DNA of 64,000 nt from an uncultured Clostridia bacterium (GTDB lineage: Bacteria > Bacillota > Clostridia > Oscillospirales > Butyricicoccaceae): positions 1-64,000 of the forward strand of contig CAMEZQ010000003.1 of assembly GCA_945947915.1 (NCBI GenBank), in the 5' to 3' direction. A program made the translations under genes and the position numbers. Under the pieces are notes generated by a model. The model was not told where the DNA came from and searched no databases. It saw nothing but the letters and a program-made list of their open reading frames with translations. Positions 15,597-26,167 of the stretch are shown piece after piece. The first letter of the stretch is position 1. Each line of letters opens with the position of its first letter.

Positions 15597-15886
15597 AATC
15601 CGCATACGACATCATCATTCGCCCCATCATCACCGAGCAGTCCATGGAGGCTGTCGAGAGCAAAAAATACGTTTTTGAAGTCGCCCGTTCGGCCAACAAG
15701 GTCGAGATCCGCAAGGCCGTTGAGCAGATCTTCGGCGTCAAGGTCATGAGCGTCAACACCCTGAACGTTCAGGGCAAGAACAAGCGCATGGGCGTCCATG
15801 TCGGCAAGACTGCCGCCATGAAGAAGGCAGTCGTTCGTCTGACCGCCGATTCCAAGCCGATCGAACTGTTCGAAGGCATGGTTTAA
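15593..15886 (+). CDS. rplW: 50S ribosomal protein L23
   Basis: A 97-residue L23, part of the tunnel-exit platform that docks trigger factor and signal recognition particle. The conserved RPIITEQSME start and KYVFEVARSANKVEIRKAVE segment are present. The start is GTG at 15593, overlapping the rplD stop; GGAGG lies upstream inside rplD. Confidence 0.96.
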   Translation: MKSAYDIIIRPIITEQSMEAVESKKYVFEVARSANKVEIRKAVEQIFGVKVMSVNTLNVQGKNKRMGVHVGKTAAMKKAVVRLTADSKPIELFEGMV

Positions 15887-15894
15887 TCGGCGAG

Positions 15895-15919
15895 GCCTCC
15901 GAGCCGTTACATCGGAGGC
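15895..15919 (+). other. Hairpin between rplW and rplB
   Basis: GCCTCCGA (15895-15902) pairs with TCGGAGGC (15912-15919). It lies in a 121-base spacer, which is long for this otherwise tight operon. There is no T tract. Confidence 0.45.
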
Positions 15920-16007
15920 TCACGCCAATACGGCGGCTCCGGCTGCCGAAAGTATATCGCCCCACAAAGGGCGGTGCAAAACGACAATCAACAAGGAGTG
16001 AAAAGAC

Positions 16008-16841
16008 ATGGCTATCAAGAGCTACAAGCCTACTACGCCCTCCCGCAGACATATGACTGTCACCGATTACAGAGGACTTAGCAAGGTCAAGCCGGAAAAG
16101 AGCCTGCTTCAGACCGTGAAGAAGACCGCCGGCAGAAACAGCTATGGCAGAATCACCGTCCGTCACCACGGCGGCGGCAACAAGATCAAATACAGAGTGA
16201 TCGACTTCAAGAGAGACAAGATGGATATGCCCGCGACCGTCATGACTCTGGAGTACGATCCCAACCGTTCGGCTCATATCGCCCTGCTGCAGTATGAGGA
16301 CGGCGAGAAGAGATATATCCTGGCCCCCAACGGCCTGAAGGTCGGCGACGTTGTTTACTCCAGCGCCACGGCCGATATCAAGCCCGGCAACTGCCTGCCC
16401 ATCGCCAACATCCCCCTGGGTACAGTCATCCACAACATCGAGCTGTATCCCGGCCGCGGCGGCCAGCTGTGCCGCAGCGCCGGCACTGCCGCCCAGCTGA
16501 TGGCCAAGGAAGGCACCGCTGCGCAGGTCAGACTGCCCTCCGGCGAAGTCCGTTATATCAAGATGGGCTGCAAGGCCACCATCGGCCAGGTCGGCAACCT
16601 CGACCATGAGAACGTCCACCTGGGCAAGGCCGGCAGAAAGCGCCACCTGGGCGTGCGTCCCTCGGTCCGCGGCTCGGTCATGAACCCCAACGACCATCCC
16701 CACGGCGGCGGCGAAGGCAAGTCGCCTGTTGGCCGTCCCGGTCCTGTTACCCCCTGGGGCAAGCCGACACTGGGCTATAAGACACGCAAGCAGAATCACC
16801 GCACTGACAAGCAGATTGTCAAGCGCAGAAACGCGAAGTAA
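16008..16841 (+). CDS. rplB: 50S ribosomal protein L2
   Basis: A 277-residue L2, a primary 23S rRNA binder needed for subunit joining and peptidyl transferase activity. [15 protein letters not shown] is in the N-terminal OB-like domain, and the C-terminal [14 protein letters not shown] loop carries the conserved His. The ATG follows AAGGAGTG. Length and sequence are standard. Confidence 0.97.
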   Translation: MAIKSYKPTTPSRRHMTVTDYRGLSKVKPEKSLLQTVKKTAGRNSYGRITVRHHGGGNKIKYRVIDFKRDKMDMPATVMTLEYDPNRSAHIALLQYEDGEKRYILAPNGLKVGDVVYSSATADIKPGNCLPIANIPLGTVIHNIELYPGRGGQLCRSAGTAAQLMAKEGTAAQVRLPSGEVRYIKMGCKATIGQVGNLDHENVHLGKAGRKRHLGVRPSVRGSVMNPNDHPHGGGEGKSPVGRPGPVTPWGKPTLGYKTRKQNHRTDKQIVKRRNAK

Positions 16842-16859
16842 TAGAAGGGAGACACTGAA

Positions 16860-17129
16860 ATGGGCAGAAGCACAAAAAAGGGTGCCTTTGTGGCTCCGGA
16901 GCTTTTGAAGAGAGTGGAAGCTCTGAACGAAAGCGGTGACAAGAAGGTCCTGAAGACATGGTCGAGAGCATCGACGATTTTCCCCCAGTTCGTGGGTCAC
17001 ACCATCGCTGTCCACGACGGCCGGAAGCATGTTCCCGTATATATCACCGAGGATATGGTTGGTCATAAGCTCGGCGAGTTTGCCCCCACAAGAACCTTTA
17101 AGGGTCATTCGGGCAACAAGAATAAGTAA
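16860..17129 (+). CDS. rpsS: 30S ribosomal protein S19
   Basis: An 89-residue S19 of the 30S head, which contacts the A-site finger of 23S rRNA. The conserved [20 protein letters not shown] and [16 protein letters not shown] segments are present. It starts at ATG 16860, 18 bases after rplB. Confidence 0.97.
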   Translation: MGRSTKKGAFVAPELLKRVEALNESGDKKVLKTWSRASTIFPQFVGHTIAVHDGRKHVPVYITEDMVGHKLGEFAPTRTFKGHSGNKNK

Positions 17130-17144
17130 TCGGAGGAAAATGAG

Positions 17145-17480
17145 ATGGAAGCAAGAGCATATTTAAAGCATGTGCGCATCTCGCCCCGCAAGGTCAAGAT
17201 CGCCTGTGATCTGATCCGCGGCAAGGATGTCGCAACAGCGGCTGCCATTCTGATGAATACTCCCAAGGCAGCCAGCGAGCATCTGCTGAAGCTCCTCAAG
17301 AGCGCAGCCGCCAATGCTGAGAACAACCATGAGATGGATCCCGCCAAGCTGTACGTTTCCGAAGTGTTCGTCTGCGGCGGCCCCATCCTGAAGAGAGTCA
17401 TGCCCAGAGCTCAGGGCAGAGCCTTCAGAATCAACAAGAGGACCTCGCACATCACCCTCGTCCTCAAAGAGAGAGCATAA
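17145..17480 (+). CDS. rplV: 50S ribosomal protein L22
   Basis: A 111-residue L22 whose beta-hairpin lines the exit tunnel constriction. The conserved [17 protein letters not shown] start and the [17 protein letters not shown] hairpin are present; the hairpin region is where macrolide resistance mutations occur in other species. GGAGG precedes the ATG. Confidence 0.97.
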   Translation: MEARAYLKHVRISPRKVKIACDLIRGKDVATAAAILMNTPKAASEHLLKLLKSAAANAENNHEMDPAKLYVSEVFVCGGPILKRVMPRAQGRAFRINKRTSHITLVLKERA

Positions 17481-17500
17481 AGGTCAAGGAGGTAAGTTAT

Positions 17501-18345
17501 ATGGGCCAGAAAGTAAATCCCCACGGTCTGCGTGTGGGCGTTATCAAAGGATGGGATTCCCGCTGGTTTGCCAAAGACGAACTCGTTGGTGACCTTTTGG
17601 TTGAGGATTACAACATCCGCAAGCATCTGAAGAAGCAGCTGTACGCAGCCGGCGTTCCTCAGATCGAGATCGAGCGCACAAGCGCCAATGTCCGCATTAT
17701 CATTCACTGCGCCAAGCCCGGCATGATCGTCGGCAAGGGCGGCGCAGATATCCAGAAGCTGGAGCAGGATATGACCAAGATGATCGGTAAGCCCGTCAAG
17801 GTTTCCATCGTCGAAGTCAGAAATCCCGACCTCAACGCACAGCTGGTGGCCGAGAACATCGCTTCTCAGCTGGAGCGCCGCATCAGCTTCCGCCGCGCCA
17901 TGAAGCAGTCGATCGCCAGAGCCATGCGCCTGGGTGCCAAGGGCATCAAGGTCACCTGCTCGGGTCGTCTGGGCGGCGCGGAGATCGCCAGAGTCGAGCA
18001 TTATCACGAGGGCACCATTCCTCTGCAGACCCTGCGCGCCGACATCGAGTACGGCTTTGCTGAGGCTGATACGACCTATGGCCGCATCGGCGTCAAGGTC
18101 TGGCTGTACAAGGGCGAAGTCCTGACCGGCGGCCCCCGCCAGTCGAGCGTCGAGGCTCCCCGCCGCGACCGCCGCGACCGTCGGGACGGCGACCGCAGAA
18201 ACAACAACAGAAACGGCGACCGCAGAGGTCAGGGTGACCGCCGCAGCCAGGGCAACAACAGAGGCCAGGGCAACAACAGACCTTATCGTCAGAACAACGG
18301 CGGCAATCGTCCCGCCGCACCCAAGCAGGAAGGAGGCGCTCAGTA

Positions 18346-18346
<1 letters not shown>
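17501..18346 (+). CDS. rpsC: 30S ribosomal protein S3 with long basic tail
   Basis: A 281-residue S3. The core (about residues 1-208) has the KH domain with [15 protein letters not shown] and the C-terminal domain ending [10 protein letters not shown]3 lines the mRNA entry channel and contributes to mRNA unwinding. About 72 further residues form a low-complexity tail rich in Arg, Asp, Asn, Gly and Gln with DRR, RGQG and GNN repeats, which makes it clearly longer than typical S3 (about 210-235). The stop overlaps the rplP start (TAATG). Confidence 0.97.
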
Positions 18347-18779
<433 letters not shown>

Positions 18780-18783
<4 letters not shown>

Positions 18784-18983
18784 TGAAGGCAAAAGAGGTA
18801 CGCGAGCTCTCCACAGAGCAGCTGAACGAGAAGCTGGGCGAGCTGAAGAAGGATCTCTTTAATCTGAGACTTCAGCACGCGATCAACCAGCTTGAGAATC
18901 CGCTGAAGATCAGCGAGGTCAAGACTGACATCGCCAGAGTCAAGACAGTTCTGCGTGAGCGCGAGCTCGCAGGCAAGTCTTAA
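18780..18983 (+). CDS. rpmC: 50S ribosomal protein L29
   Basis: A 67-residue helical L29, part of the tunnel-exit ring. The conserved [19 protein letters not shown] is present. The start may be ATG 18780 or the adjacent in-frame ATG 18783; overlap with rplP implies coupling. Confidence 0.96.
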
Positions 18984-19003
18984 GCGGTAAGGAGGTTTAA
19001 ACT

Positions 19004-19261
19004 ATGAGTGAAAGAGCTTTCCGCAAGACAAGGGTTGGCATCGTCGTTTCCGATAAGATGGATAAGACCATTGTTGTTGCGATCGAGGACAGAGTCCAGC
19101 ATCCCCTTTACAAGAAGATCGTAAAGTCGACATATAAGCTGAAAGCACATGATGAGAAGAACGAGTGCCAGGTCGGCGACAGAGTGAGAGTCATGGAGAC
19201 AAGACCTCTGTCCAAGGACAAGAGATGGCGTCTGGTCGAGATCATCGAGAAGGCCAAATAA
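19004..19261 (+). CDS. rpsQ: 30S ribosomal protein S17
   Basis: An 85-residue S17, an OB-fold protein that helps assemble the 30S body. [20 protein letters not shown] and the [19 protein letters not shown] end are conserved. AAGGAGG precedes the ATG. Confidence 0.97.
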   Translation: MSERAFRKTRVGIVVSDKMDKTIVVAIEDRVQHPLYKKIVKSTYKLKAHDEKNECQVGDRVRVMETRPLSKDKRWRLVEIIEKAK

Positions 19262-19273
19262 GGAGGGTTTACC

Positions 19274-19642
19274 GTGGTACAGCAGGAATCTTATCTTCGC
19301 GTAGCCGATAACACTGGCGCGAAGGAACTGAAGTGCATCCGCGTTCTCGGTGGATCCACTCGCAGATACGGCAACATCGGCGACGTCATCGTTGCCTCTG
19401 TCAGAAAGGCCGCGCCCGGCGGCCAGGTTAAGAAGGGCGAGGTCGTCAAGGCCGTTATCGTCCGCACAAGAAAAGGTATGAGAAGAGCCGACGGCTCCTA
19501 TGTCCGCTTCGATGAGAACGCGGCCGTCATCATCAAGGATGACAAGAGCCCCCGCGGCACCCGTATCTTTGGGCCTGTCGCTCGTGAGCTGCGCGACAAG
19601 GATTACATGAAGATCCTGTCCCTGGCTCCCGAAGTACTGTAA
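19274..19642 (+). CDS. rplN: 50S ribosomal protein L14
   Basis: A 122-residue L14 at the subunit interface, the binding site of the silencing factor RsfS. It begins [17 protein letters not shown] from a GTG start at 19274 after [32 protein letters not shown] is the standard C-terminus. Confidence 0.97.
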   Translation: MVQQESYLRVADNTGAKELKCIRVLGGSTRRYGNIGDVIVASVRKAAPGGQVKKGEVVKAVIVRTRKGMRRADGSYVRFDENAAVIIKDDKSPRGTRIFGPVARELRDKDYMKILSLAPEVL

Positions 19643-19657
19643 GGAGGAAGCGCTATC

Positions 19658-19975
19658 ATGAATACACTGCATGTAAAGACAGGCGATACCGTTGTAGTGC
19701 TTTCCGGCAAGGACAAGGGCAAGCAGGGCAAGGTTCTGTCCGCTTCCCCCAAGAACGGAACGGTTATCGTTGAAGGCATCAATATTGCACAGAAGCACAC
19801 CAAGCCCCGCAGACAGGGCGAAGAGGGCGGCATCCTGGCCAAGCCCATCCCCCTGAGAGCCTGCAAGGTCATGAGAGTTTGCCCCAAGTGCCAGAAGCCC
19901 ACTCGCCCCGCCCATAAGGTGGGTGCAGACGGTAAGAAAGTCACCATCTGCAAGAAGTGCGGCGCAGAGATTTAA
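19658..19975 (+). CDS. rplX: 50S ribosomal protein L24
   Basis: A 105-residue L24 with the KOW motif VVLSGKDKGKQGKVL, an early 23S assembly initiator. The C-terminus has CPKC and CKKC pairs that look like a zinc ribbon, as in many Firmicute L24 proteins. AAGGAGG precedes the ATG. Confidence 0.96.
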   Translation: MNTLHVKTGDTVVVLSGKDKGKQGKVLSASPKNGTVIVEGINIAQKHTKPRRQGEEGGILAKPIPLRACKVMRVCPKCQKPTRPAHKVGADGKKVTICKKCGAEI

Positions 19976-19997
19976 GAAGGGGTAGGAGGTAACTGAA

Positions 19998-20552
19998 ATG
20001 TCTGAGAATTACACACCCCGTCTTAAGAAGAAATATATGGACGAGATCGCGCCGGCCATGATGAAGAAGTTCGGCTACAAGAGCGTCATGCAGATCCCCA
20101 AGCTCGACAAGATCACCATCAACGTCGGCTGCGGCGAGGCCAGAGACAACTCCAAGGTCCTGGATGCCGTCTGCAACGACCTGGCCATCATCACCGGCCA
20201 GAAGCCCGTCGTCACACGCGCCAGAAAGTCCATCGCCAACTTCAAGCTCCGCGAGGATATGCCCATCGGCGCCAAGGTCACCCTGCGTCAGGATAAGATG
20301 TGGGAGTTCCTCGACCGCTTCTTCAACATCGCGCTGCCCCGTGTCCGCGACTTCCGCGGCATCCAGAACGGCGGTTTCGATGGCCGCGGCAACTTTGCCA
20401 TGGGCATCAAGGAACAGCTGATCTTCCCTGAGATCGAGTACGACAAGATCGACAAGATCCGCGGCATGGACATCGTGTTCACCACGACCGCACAGACCGA
20501 CGAAGAAGCCAGAGAGCTCCTCGAGCTGCTGGGCGCTCCGTTTGCAAAGTAA
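19998..20552 (+). CDS. rplE: 50S ribosomal protein L5
   Basis: A 184-residue L5, which binds 5S rRNA and contacts the P-site tRNA. It has conserved [32 protein letters not shown] and [28 protein letters not shown] precedes the ATG. Confidence 0.97.
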   Translation: MSENYTPRLKKKYMDEIAPAMMKKFGYKSVMQIPKLDKITINVGCGEARDNSKVLDAVCNDLAIITGQKPVVTRARKSIANFKLREDMPIGAKVTLRQDKMWEFLDRFFNIALPRVRDFRGIQNGGFDGRGNFAMGIKEQLIFPEIEYDKIDKIRGMDIVFTTTAQTDEEARELLELLGAPFAK

Positions 20553-20570
20553 TAGGGAGGAGCAGAAAGA

Positions 20571-20756
20571 ATGGCTAAGAAAGCAATGATCCTGAAGCAG
20601 CAGAAGGGCAGCAAGTTTGAAGTGAGAAACTACAACCGCTGCAAGATCTGCGGCAGACCCCACGCCTATCTGAGAGATTTCGGCATCTGCCGTATCTGCT
20701 TCAGAGAGCTGGCCTACAAGGGCCAGATCCCCGGCGTCAAGAAGGCTTCCTGGTAA
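20571..20756 (+). CDS. rpsZ: 30S ribosomal protein S14, zinc-binding (type Z)
   Basis: A 61-residue short S14 with two CxxC pairs (CKIC and CRIC) that bind one Zn2+. This is the C+ form common in Firmicutes; a longer zinc-free paralogue often exists elsewhere and is not in this window. Confidence 0.97.
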   Translation: MAKKAMILKQQKGSKFEVRNYNRCKICGRPHAYLRDFGICRICFRELAYKGQIPGVKKASW

Positions 20757-20925
20757 GCCGAAAGGTTAGTTGGGCGTAAAGACGCCTGAGAATAGTGGAG
20801 GGGGCCGCCCCTCGGAAAAGGAGGCATGCTGCCAATCCCCGTGACCGGCAGCATCCCATTCCTTTCATCATCACGAGGGGCAGAAACAAGGCTGCCCTCT
20901 AACTTCGAATAGGAGGATAAAAGAA
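20757..20925 (+). other. Structured 169-base spacer between rpsZ and rpsH
   Basis: This spacer is unusually long for the spc operon. It holds GAGGGGG/CCCCTC near 20798-20813 and ATGCTGCC (20826-20833) pairing with GGCAGCAT (20847-20854). It may bind a ribosomal protein (S8 regulates the spc operon in E. coli) or be a processing site; neither is shown. Confidence 0.4.
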
Positions 20926-21324
20926 ATGCACATCACAGACCCCATCGCTGATATGCTCACCCGTATCAGAAACGCTGGCGCCGCCCGCCACGCGACTGTT
21001 GATGTCCCCGCCTCGGGTATGAAGAAGGCCATTGCCCAGATCCTGCTGGATGAGGGCTACATCAAGGCTTTTGAAGTGACCGATGAAGGCGTTCAGGGCA
21101 ACATCAAGATCACACTGAAGTACACCAACAACAAGGAAAAGGCTATTTCCGGTCTGAGAAGAGTCAGCAAGCCCGGCCTGCGTGTTTACGCCGGCGCCGA
21201 CGAGCTGCCCAAGGTCCTCAGAGGTCTGGGTATCGCCATCATTTCCACAAGCAAGGGCATTATGACCGACAAGAAGGCTCGCGAGCTCAACGTCGGCGGC
21301 GAAGTCCTTGCCTTCATCTGGTAA
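20926..21324 (+). CDS. rpsH: 30S ribosomal protein S8
   Basis: A 132-residue S8, a primary binder of 16S rRNA helix 21 and the translational repressor of the spc operon in E. coli. It begins [18 protein letters not shown] and ends with the conserved [26 protein letters not shown] precedes the ATG. Confidence 0.97.
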   Translation: MHITDPIADMLTRIRNAGAARHATVDVPASGMKKAIAQILLDEGYIKAFEVTDEGVQGNIKITLKYTNNKEKAISGLRRVSKPGLRVYAGADELPKVLRGLGIAIISTSKGIMTDKKARELNVGGEVLAFIW

Positions 21325-21338
21325 GGAGGTAAACCGAT

Positions 21339-21884
21339 ATGAGTCGTATTGGCAGAATGCCGATTGCCATCCCCGCCGGTGTCACCGTGGAAGTCAATGG
21401 CAATGTCGTCACCGTCAAGGGCCCCAAGGGCGAGCTGACCAGCGCTATGCATCCGGATATGATCATCGAGGTCAACGGCAGCGAAGTTCACGTTTCCCGC
21501 CCCTCGGAGGATAAGCTGCACAAGTCTCTCCACGGCCTGACCCGCACACTGATCCACAACATGATCCTCGGCGTCAGCGAGGGCTACAAGAAGGAGCTGG
21601 ACGTTGTCGGCGTCGGCTACCGTGTGGCCATGGACGGCAAGAAGCTGGTCATGAACCTGGGCTTCTCCCATCAGGTCATCGTCGAGCCTGTCGATGGCAT
21701 CACCATCGAGGCTCCCACCCCCAACAAGATCGTCATCAGCGGTATCGACAAGCAGCTGGTCGGCCAGTTCGCCGCTGACGTCCGCAAGAAGAGACCCCCC
21801 GAACCCTATAAGGGCAAGGGCATCAAGTACACCGGTGAAGTCATCCGCCGCAAGGAAGGCAAGACCGGCGGTAAGAAGAAATAA
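21339..21884 (+). CDS. rplF: 50S ribosomal protein L6
   Basis: A 181-residue L6 made of two repeated domains near the GTPase centre. It begins [15 protein letters not shown] and has the conserved [19 protein letters not shown] near the end. AAGGAGG precedes the ATG. Confidence 0.97.
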   Translation: MSRIGRMPIAIPAGVTVEVNGNVVTVKGPKGELTSAMHPDMIIEVNGSEVHVSRPSEDKLHKSLHGLTRTLIHNMILGVSEGYKKELDVVGVGYRVAMDGKKLVMNLGFSHQVIVEPVDGITIEAPTPNKIVISGIDKQLVGQFAADVRKKRPPEPYKGKGIKYTGEVIRRKEGKTGGKKK

Positions 21885-21898
21885 GGAGGTGCGCATAA

Positions 21899-22258
21899 AT
21901 GGTTAAGAAGTATGATTCCAACGCTCAGCGTCTGAAGAGACATAAGAGAGTGCGCGCTCACATTTCGGGCACCGCTGAGACACCCCGTCTGTGTGTCTTC
22001 CGCAGCGCGAAGCACATCTATGCTCAGATCATCGATGATGTAGCCGGCAAGACCCTGGTGGCCGCCGCTACGAATGAAAAGGATTTCGGCACCTACGGCG
22101 GCAACGTCGAGGGCGCCAAGAAGCTCGGCGCTCTGGTGGCCGAGAGAGCTCTGAAGGCTGGTATTGAAAACGTTGTCTTTGACCGCGGCGGTTATCTGTA
22201 TCACGGCCGTGTCAAGGCACTGGCAGAAGGCGCCCGCGAGGGTGGACTCAAGTTTTAA
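21899..22258 (+). CDS. rplR: 50S ribosomal protein L18
   Basis: A 119-residue L18, which binds 5S rRNA and joins it to the 50S. The basic N-terminus [15 protein letters not shown] and the [20 protein letters not shown]-terminus are typical. AAGGAGG precedes the ATG. Confidence 0.97.
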   Translation: MVKKYDSNAQRLKRHKRVRAHISGTAETPRLCVFRSAKHIYAQIIDDVAGKTLVAAATNEKDFGTYGGNVEGAKKLGALVAERALKAGIENVVFDRGGYLYHGRVKALAEGAREGGLKF

Positions 22259-22276
22259 AAGAGGAGGAGTTAAGAA

Positions 22277-22777
22277 ATGGCTAAATTAATTGACGCCTCG
22301 GCACTTGAGCTGACCGAGAAGGTCGTAACCTTAAACCGCGTTTCCAAGACAGTCAAGGGCGGCCGCATCTATAAGTTCGCGGCGCTGGTCGTCGTCGGCG
22401 ACGGCAACGGCATCGTCGGCTTCGGCCTGGGCAAGTCCTCCGAAGTTCCCGATGCGATCCGCAAGGGCATCGAGGATGCCAAGAAGAATCTGATCAAGGT
22501 TTCGCTCAACGGCGATACCATTCCCCATGAGGTCATCGGCAAGTTCGGCGCCGGCCGCGTGCTGCTCAAGCCCGCTGCCCCCGGTACCGGCGTCATCGCC
22601 GGCGGCGCTGTGCGTGCCATCGTTGAGGCCGCCGGCATCAAGGACATCCGTACCAAGTGCCTGCGTTCCAACAACCCCGCCAACGTCGTTGCCGCTACCA
22701 TGCAGGGTCTGGCCTCGCTGAGAGACGCCCAGCAGGTGGCCGCCGTCAGAGGCGTTGCCGCTGAAAGCCTGAAATAA
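22277..22777 (+). CDS. rpsE: 30S ribosomal protein S5
   Basis: A 166-residue S5 important for decoding accuracy and mRNA unwinding. The double-stranded-RNA-binding-like domain has [20 protein letters not shown], the site of spectinomycin resistance changes in other species. GAGGAGG precedes the ATG. Confidence 0.97.
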   Translation: MAKLIDASALELTEKVVTLNRVSKTVKGGRIYKFAALVVVGDGNGIVGFGLGKSSEVPDAIRKGIEDAKKNLIKVSLNGDTIPHEVIGKFGAGRVLLKPAAPGTGVIAGGAVRAIVEAAGIKDIRTKCLRSNNPANVVAATMQGLASLRDAQQVAAVRGVAAESLK

Positions 22778-22791
22778 GGAGGGTAACAGAC

Positions 22792-22971
22792 ATGAACACA
22801 GTGAAGATTACCCTTGTGAAGAGCCTGAACGGCAGAAACAAGAAGCACATTGCCACAGCCCATTCCCTGGGTCTGACCAAGATCGGCGATGTGACAGTCC
22901 AGCCCGACAACGAGCAGACAAAGGGCAAGATCGCGCAGATCGCCTACCTGCTCAAGGTCGAGAATAACTAA
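22792..22971 (+). CDS. rpmD: 50S ribosomal protein L30
   Basis: A 59-residue L30 starting [15 protein letters not shown], followed by the conserved [18 protein letters not shown] lies just upstream of the ATG at 22792. It sits between rpsE and rplO as expected. Confidence 0.95.
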   Translation: MNTVKITLVKSLNGRNKKHIATAHSLGLTKIGDVTVQPDNEQTKGKIAQIAYLLKVENN

Positions 22972-22985
22972 GGAGGGTGCTGAAC

Positions 22986-23429
22986 ATGAAACTGCATGAA
23001 CTTTCCCCCGCCGCCGGCAGCACAACGGTCGGCAAGCGCAAGGGCAGAGGTGTCGGCACCGGCAACGGCAAGACAGCCGGCAGAGGCCATAAGGGCCAGT
23101 GGGCCAGAAGCGGCGGCGGCGTCCGTCCCGGCTTCGAAGGCGGCCAGATGCCCCTGACCAGAAGACTCCCCAAGAGAGGCTTCAACAATGTCTTCGCCAA
23201 GCATTACAGCGAAGTTAACCTCACAGACCTCAACAAGGCTTTCGAGGATGGTTCCGAAGTGACCTTCGAGGCTCTGGTTGAAAAGCGCCTGGCCTCCAAG
23301 AAGATGGACGGCGTCAGAATCCTGGGCGGCGGCGAGCTGACCAAGAAGCTGACTGTCAAGGCCAACGGATTCACTGCCTCCGCAAAGGAGAAAATCGAAG
23401 CCGCAGGAGGAAAGGCGGAGGTGATCTAA
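22986..23429 (+). CDS. rplO: 50S ribosomal protein L15
   Basis: A 147-residue L15, a late 50S assembly protein. [20 protein letters not shown] and the Gly/Arg-rich [14 protein letters not shown] are standard. The ATG at 22986 is chosen; the in-frame GTG at 22977 lies inside the AGGAGGG ribosome binding site. Confidence 0.97.
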   Translation: MKLHELSPAAGSTTVGKRKGRGVGTGNGKTAGRGHKGQWARSGGGVRPGFEGGQMPLTRRLPKRGFNNVFAKHYSEVNLTDLNKAFEDGSEVTFEALVEKRLASKKMDGVRILGGGELTKKLTVKANGFTASAKEKIEAAGGKAEVI

Positions 23430-23432
23430 GGC

Positions 23433-24713
23433 ATGATCGAAACAGTACGCAACGCATGGAAGATCCCCGAGCTGCGTAAAAAGCTGATCTATACGATCGT
23501 TGCGCTCATCGTCTTCCGTTTTGGACATTCGATCTATGTACCTTACGTCGACACAAAGATGCTGGCGACCCAGTTTGCCGCCTATGCGTCGACCATCCTC
23601 GGCTACTTCAACATTCTGGCCGGCGGCGGCCTTTCTTCCGCCTCGGTCTTTGCGCTGTCGGTATATCCCTATATCAACAGCTCGATCATTATGCAGCTTC
23701 TGCAGGTCGCCATCCCCTCCCTGGAACGTCTCGCCAAGGAGGGCGGTGAGGAAGGCCGCAAGAAGATCGCTACCATCACAAGATACGTGACCGTCGCCAT
23801 CGCACTGGTCATGGGCTTCAGCTATTACACCATGCTGAAGACCCAGGGCGTGCTGACCCGCACCGACCTCTGGAGCGGCATCGTCATCGTCCTGACCTTC
23901 GTGGCCGGCGCCAGCTTCGTCATGTGGCTGGGCGAGCAGATCACGGAAAAGGGCGTGGGCAACGGCGTTTCGCTGCTGATTTTCGTCGGCATCGTCAGCC
24001 GCGGTCCCTCGGCCGCCATGAGCATGATCTCCGGCGTCATGGCCGGCACACTGGCATGGTGGAAGGCTCTGCTGACCATCGTCCTGTTTGTCGCGATCAT
24101 CGCTTTCGTTGTTTTTATCACCAATGCAGAGCGCCGCATCCCGGTGTCTTACGCCAAGAGGGTGGTCGGCAGAAAGCAGTACGGCGGGCAGAGCACCCAT
24201 CTGCCCATGAAGGTCAATATGGCCGGCGTCATGCCCGTCATCTTTGCCTCCACCATCGTCACCGTACCTTCCACCATCGCCGCCTTCTTCACACCGGCGG
24301 AGGGCAGCTTCTGGGCCGGATTCATCAACGTGTTCTCCCAGGGCAAGCCTCTGTATATCATCGTCTATCTCCTGCTGATCTTCGGATTCGCCTATTTCTA
24401 TTCGGCGATCCAGTTCAATCCCATTGAGATCGCCAACAACCTCAAGGCCAACGGCGGCTTTATCCCGGGCTTCCGCCCCGGCCGCCCGACTTCGGACTTT
24501 ATCGCAAAGGTCCTCAACAAGGTCACCCTGATGGGCGCCATCTTCCTGGCCATCGTCTGCGGTATTCCCCAGATCCTGAGTAATATCGAAGGCATGGGCA
24601 GCCTGAGCGTCGGCGGCACATCGGTCATCATCATGGTCGGCGTCGCGCTGGAGACGGTCAAGGCGATCGAAAATCAGATGCTGATGCGTCATTATAAGGG
24701 CTTCCTCGAATAA
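23433..24713 (+). CDS. secY: Protein translocase subunit SecY
   Basis: A 426-residue integral membrane protein with ten membrane segments forming the SecYEG channel. Signature segments include RFGHSIYVPYVD, SASVFALSVYPYINSSIIMQLLQ and the cytosolic loop RRIPVSYAKRVVGRK that contacts SecA and the ribosome. It follows rplO by three bases, the usual spc-operon placement. Confidence 0.97.
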   Translation: MIETVRNAWKIPELRKKLIYTIVALIVFRFGHSIYVPYVDTKMLATQFAAYASTILGYFNILAGGGLSSASVFALSVYPYINSSIIMQLLQVAIPSLERLAKEGGEEGRKKIATITRYVTVAIALVMGFSYYTMLKTQGVLTRTDLWSGIVIVLTFVAGASFVMWLGEQITEKGVGNGVSLLIFVGIVSRGPSAAMSMISGVMAGTLAWWKALLTIVLFVAIIAFVVFITNAERRIPVSYAKRVVGRKQYGGQSTHLPMKVNMAGVMPVIFASTIVTVPSTIAAFFTPAEGSFWAGFINVFSQGKPLYIIVYLLLIFGFAYFYSAIQFNPIEIANNLKANGGFIPGFRPGRPTSDFIAKVLNKVTLMGAIFLAIVCGIPQILSNIEGMGSLSVGGTSVIIMVGVALETVKAIENQMLMRHYKGFLE

Positions 24714-24741
24714 GAAAGTCTTGTTTGGAGATGAAGACACA

Positions 24742-25377
24742 ATGAGACTGATACTTTTAGGCGCGCCCGGCGCAGGCAAGGGCACCCAGGCTGATTTCAT
24801 CACCGAAAAGCTGGGCATCCCCGTCGTTTCCACCGGCAACCTGCTCCGCAGCGCGATCGCCCACGGCACCGAGCTGGGCAAGAAGGCGGCGTCCTATATG
24901 GACAATGGCAGCCTCGTGCCCGACGAGCTGGTCCTGGATCTCGTGAGAGAACGGATCAGCCAGCCCGACTGCCAGAAGGGCATGATATTTGACGGCTTTC
25001 CCAGGACCCTGGCCCAGGCCGAGGCACTGGACAAAGTAATGGAGGTCGATATGGTCCTGTTCCTCAAAGTGGAGGACGAGGCCATTGTACAGCGCATGAG
25101 CGGCAGACGCACCTGCCCTGAGTGCCAGACGACCTACCACGTGGTCTCCCATCCGCCCCGTGTGGAAGGGATCTGCGATAAATGCGGCGCCGCGCTGGGC
25201 ATCCGCAAGGACGACCGTCCCGATGTGGTGCGCCAGCGGCTGGCTGTTTACCACAAACAGACCGAGCCCATCGTCAAGTATTATCAGCAAAAGGGCCTCC
25301 TCCGGGTCATCGACAGTGAGGAGACCGTTGAAGGTACATCGGCCCTTGTGGCCCAGGCCTTGGGGGTCGGTGTATGA
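24742..25377 (+). CDS. adk: Adenylate kinase
   Basis: A 211-residue enzyme converting AMP + ATP to 2 ADP. The P-loop GAPGAGKGTQ is at residues 7-16, GFPRTLAQA binds AMP, and the LID domain carries CPEC and CDKC, the zinc-binding form of Gram-positive Adk. The ATG at 24742 gives the standard MRLILLG start. The stop overlaps the map start (GTATGA). Confidence 0.96.
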   Translation: MRLILLGAPGAGKGTQADFITEKLGIPVVSTGNLLRSAIAHGTELGKKAASYMDNGSLVPDELVLDLVRERISQPDCQKGMIFDGFPRTLAQAEALDKVMEVDMVLFLKVEDEAIVQRMSGRRTCPECQTTYHVVSHPPRVEGICDKCGAALGIRKDDRPDVVRQRLAVYHKQTEPIVKYYQQKGLLRVIDSEETVEGTSALVAQALGVGV

Positions 25378-26129
25378 TCAAGATCAAATCGGCGCATGAG
25401 ATCAAGCTCATGCAGGAAGCCGGCCAGATCGCTGCCGCGGCACGCGCTGCGGCAGGCGCTCTGGTCGCTCCCGGGATCACCACCCGAGAGCTTGACAACG
25501 CAGCCCGCAAGGTCATTGAGAGCTGCGGGGCGAAACCCTCCTTTCTTCACTATAACGGATTCCCGGCGAGTATCTGCTGCAGCATCAACCACCAGGTGAT
25601 TCACGGATTCCCGGGCAAGTATAAGCTGAAGGAAGGCGACCTTGTCAAGATCGATGTGGGAGCAAACTACATGGGATACCATGGCGACTGCGCGGAGACC
25701 TTCCCTGTGGGGAAGATCACAGAAGAAGCGCAAAAGTTGATCGAGGTGACCCGGCAGAGCTTCTATGAGGGTATCAAGCTGGCCAGAGAGGGCCAGAGAG
25801 TATCCGACATTTCGCACGCGGTGCAGGCCTATGTGGAAGCAAATGGCTTTTCGGTGGTGCGGGATTATGTCGGCCACGGAGTAGGTTCCGAGCTCCATGA
25901 AGCTCCCGAGGTACCGAATTACGGAAACCCGGGCAGAGGCGCCCGGCTTGTCGCCGGAATGACGCTTGCCGTTGAACCGATGGTCAACGCGGGCGGCTAT
26001 CAGGTCAAGACGCTGCGGGACGGATGGACGGTCGAGACAGTCGACGGCAGTCTGTCGGCCCATTATGAAAACAGCATTCTGATCACCAAAGGGGACCCGA
26101 TCATTCTGACGGTTCCCCCCAGAAAATGA
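25374..26129 (+). CDS. map: Methionine aminopeptidase, type I
   Basis: A 251-residue dinuclear-metal aminopeptidase removing the N-terminal Met from nascent proteins. Metal ligands are visible in DVGANYMGYHGDCAETF, in GHGVGSELHEAPEVPNYG and in AVEPMV near the C-terminus. It is translationally coupled to adk. Confidence 0.96.
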   Translation: MIKIKSAHEIKLMQEAGQIAAAARAAAGALVAPGITTRELDNAARKVIESCGAKPSFLHYNGFPASICCSINHQVIHGFPGKYKLKEGDLVKIDVGANYMGYHGDCAETFPVGKITEEAQKLIEVTRQSFYEGIKLAREGQRVSDISHAVQAYVEANGFSVVRDYVGHGVGSELHEAPEVPNYGNPGRGARLVAGMTLAVEPMVNAGGYQVKTLRDGWTVETVDGSLSAHYENSILITKGDPIILTVPPRK

Positions 26130-26167
26130 CAAGACCCGGCACACTAACACTCTGAAGGAGATATTCC

